Positions 19,468 to 20,973 of a stretch of DNA of 20,973 nucleotides are shown in pieces (within the stretch, counting starts at the first letter, position 1; every line of letters begins with the position of its first letter). The notes below the pieces were generated by a model that saw only the letters and a program-made list of their open reading frames with translations, did not search any database and had not been told where the DNA came from. The translations under genes were made by a program, and so were the position numbers. This DNA comes from a virus, in the IMG/VR virus record IMGVR_UViG_3300017763_005647, positions 1 to 20,973 of that record; one strand, written 5' to 3'.

Positions 19468-20973
19468 GAGCATTGGACTGTGCGCCATACAAGTTAAATG
19501 CTGGCGCTTTTGCCCATGCACAGTAGAGATAATAATCACCCGAACCACCTCCGGCGGCACCTTCATTAATTTCACCTACATTTGTTCTTATTTTAAATCC
19601 ATTACTTAAGAGATCAATATCAAAGGTGCCACTGTTAACATTATTACCACGTTTTCCCTCTTCAGCAGTGTTGTTAGCATAGAGTGGATTGTGGAATGGA
19701 TTGGACTTATCAGTTTCATCTGTAAAGATACACCATGATGTTGTGTTTGCTACATGGACGTATGACTTAATCCATAAGATAGCAGGTCTGAATCCGAGTT
19801 CTACAAAATTAGCATCGTTTCCACCCTGAGACAAATAGTCTCCAAATTTCTGTAGTCCAGGAACATCTGCCCAAGAATAGTAGATTACACTATCAGAAGC
19901 ATCATTATAAAATCCAGCATTAAATGTAAATGCGCTCGATGTTGGTGCAACGTTACCCCAAGGATCCTGACTATCAACAGCAGCAGTAGTAAATTGCAAT
20001 CTGTTTGAACCACCAGGGGTCGCATCTTTATGATAAATGTCCCAATTATAAGTATTAGTCAAAGACTTAGCCATGATAAAATCGGGAGTTTTTCCGAGTC
20101 CATGTGGGATACTAATATTACCTGATGCCGTACCAAGAGTAGCTTTAACTATGCTAAATCCTTGCTTGGTTCCAACAGAGGCACCAGTAGCAGCAATTGA
20201 TGGAACATTAGGAGGTGTCACTCCAGAGTCAACAAGTATTTTCCCATCAACTTCCACAGCCCACAACCTACCATGGGTAGATCCAATATCTGTCAGTGCG
20301 ATTTCGGATAATGAGGAATCTGAAATAGTGTACCAAACAGGACTATTAGTAACTGCTATATCAGTTCCATTTACAGAAACTTGTCCAGAACCACCACCAA
20401 TACCTGAAGCGTAAATACGTAAAGAACTATTTACCGTAATTGCTGAGTCAGGAGCCCACTTAACAGTTGTATTGCTAGCTGAATTGCTTGCATAATTGCT
20501 CATATCACCATTAAATGCTCTTGATCCATTATCAACACCTCCAGTAGAACCTGTTGCACCCCATTTACTTGTATAGGTGCCAGTTGTGTAAGCTTCACCA
20601 TTCTTACCACCAATATTCATTCCAACATCAGAGGCACTTGCATAACCTACATCATCAATATTATAAACATGAGAACCTTCAACTGTTAAAGTAGCGGCAT
20701 TTGCACCACCAGATAATGCAATTTGTTTTGAAATTACGATCTGTGCTGATCCATCGGTATCATATTGTGACCCCGTACTACTCCAATTAATTCCATCATC
20801 AGAAGTCCAAATATACTTATTAGCAGTGCTTGTAGAAACTGACCACTTTACAACTTTTCCACTTGAAGACTTGTACACCTGTGCTGAGTTTGCACCCATT
20901 GTTCCTCCAGGATGATTTTGGGGAGTTGTATATGATCCAAAAGTAAACCCAGTTGTATTATATGATCTGCTAG
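19463..20973 (-). CDS. Large tail-fibre-like protein, 5' end outside the window
   Basis: At least 502 residues. The first ATG (20897-20899) is unlikely to be the true start. The frame stays open for 24 further codons to the right edge, and they read like fibre protein (RSYNTTGFTFGSYTTPQNHP), with no stop. The C-terminal half (SIPHGLGKTPDFIMAKSL...YNWDIYHK, then LGFRPAILWIKSY, then GDYYLYCAWAKAP) matches a domain common in marine phage fibre proteins, pairing a TPDF(I/M) strand with a terminal (Y)xAWA strand; I recall it under a DUF label but cannot verify it. The central part has a GSRAFNGDMSNYASNSA carbohydrate-binding-like segment. Likely a virion adhesin, translated late. Confidence 0.83.
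   Translation of the reverse strand, partial: SRSYNTTGFTFGSYTTPQNHPGGTMGANSAQVYKSSSGKVVKWSVSTSTANKYIWTSDDGINWSSTGSQYDTDGSAQIVISKQIALSGGANAATLTVEGSHVYNIDDVGYASASDVGMNIGGKNGEAYTTGTYTSKWGATGSTGGVDNGSRAFNGDMSNYASNSASNTTVKWAPDSAITVNSSLRIYASGIGGGSGQVSVNGTDIAVTNSPVWYTISDSSLSEIALTDIGSTHGRLWAVEVDGKILVDSGVTPPNVPSIAATGASVGTKQGFSIVKATLGTASGNISIPHGLGKTPDFIMAKSLTNTYNWDIYHKDATPGGSNRLQFTTAAVDSQDPWGNVAPTSSAFTFNAGFYNDASDSVIYYSWADVPGLQKFGDYLSQGGNDANFVELGFRPAILWIKSYVHVANTTSWCIFTDETDKSNPFHNPLYANNTAEEGKRGNNVNSGTFDIDLLSNGFKIRTNVGEINEGAAGGGSGDYYLYCAWAKAPAFNLYGAQSNAR

Overview
The window looks like the genome of an AT-rich, T4-like marine myovirus, most likely a cyanophage. The reasons are its tightly packed overlapping genes, T4-type late-promoter motifs (TATAAATA-like), a small membrane protein and a lysine-rich protein of kinds I recall from T4-like cyanophages, a phage glutaredoxin, a PrnA-type halogenase, and fibre proteins built from the ATSFxGSGSSLTGL module. 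No capsid, terminase or polymerase gene is present, so the assignment is by style rather than by a core marker. No tRNA, rRNA, CRISPR array, transposon or integrase was seen.

Layout. (a) 1-1680: a hairpin-rich stretch with a near-consensus sigma70-type promoter firing leftward, then five small minus-strand genes ending with a glutaredoxin that has its own extended -10 promoter. (b) 1759-4154: a two-gene plus-strand island, a flavin-dependent halogenase translationally coupled (ATGA overlap) to an HldD-type ADP-heptose epimerase. (c) 4141-9155: a minus-strand sugar cluster. Read in its direction it encodes a GT25-like transferase, an orphan, a GT-A-like transferase, a GT9/heptosyltransferase-like protein, a YkgJ-type Cys-cluster protein, an HldE2-type nucleotidyltransferase, an HldE1-type heptose kinase, a small HAD phosphatase and a cupin. 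Most of the genes from 7963 down to 4141 overlap. (d) 9177-15558: three seven-bladed RCC1-repeat propeller proteins, unusually rich in cysteine, interleaved with a TPR-glycosyltransferase, a 2OG-Fe(II) prolyl-4-hydroxylase-like oxygenase and an orphan structural-looking protein. (e) 15593-20973: five tail-fibre-like proteins with poly-glycine linkers. One has an S74 auto-chaperone, and the last runs off the right edge of the window.

How the parts may fit. The HldE1 kinase, HAD phosphatase, HldE2 nucleotidyltransferase and HldD epimerase cover every step of ADP-L-glycero-beta-D-manno-heptose synthesis after the GmhA isomerase. A heptosyltransferase-like protein and three further transferases lie beside them. 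The transferases, oxygenase and halogenase are intermixed with adhesin-type genes. My working inference is a phage-borne system that makes an activated heptose and decorates either its own fibre and propeller proteins or the host envelope. The enzyme assignments rest on motifs; the target is unknown.
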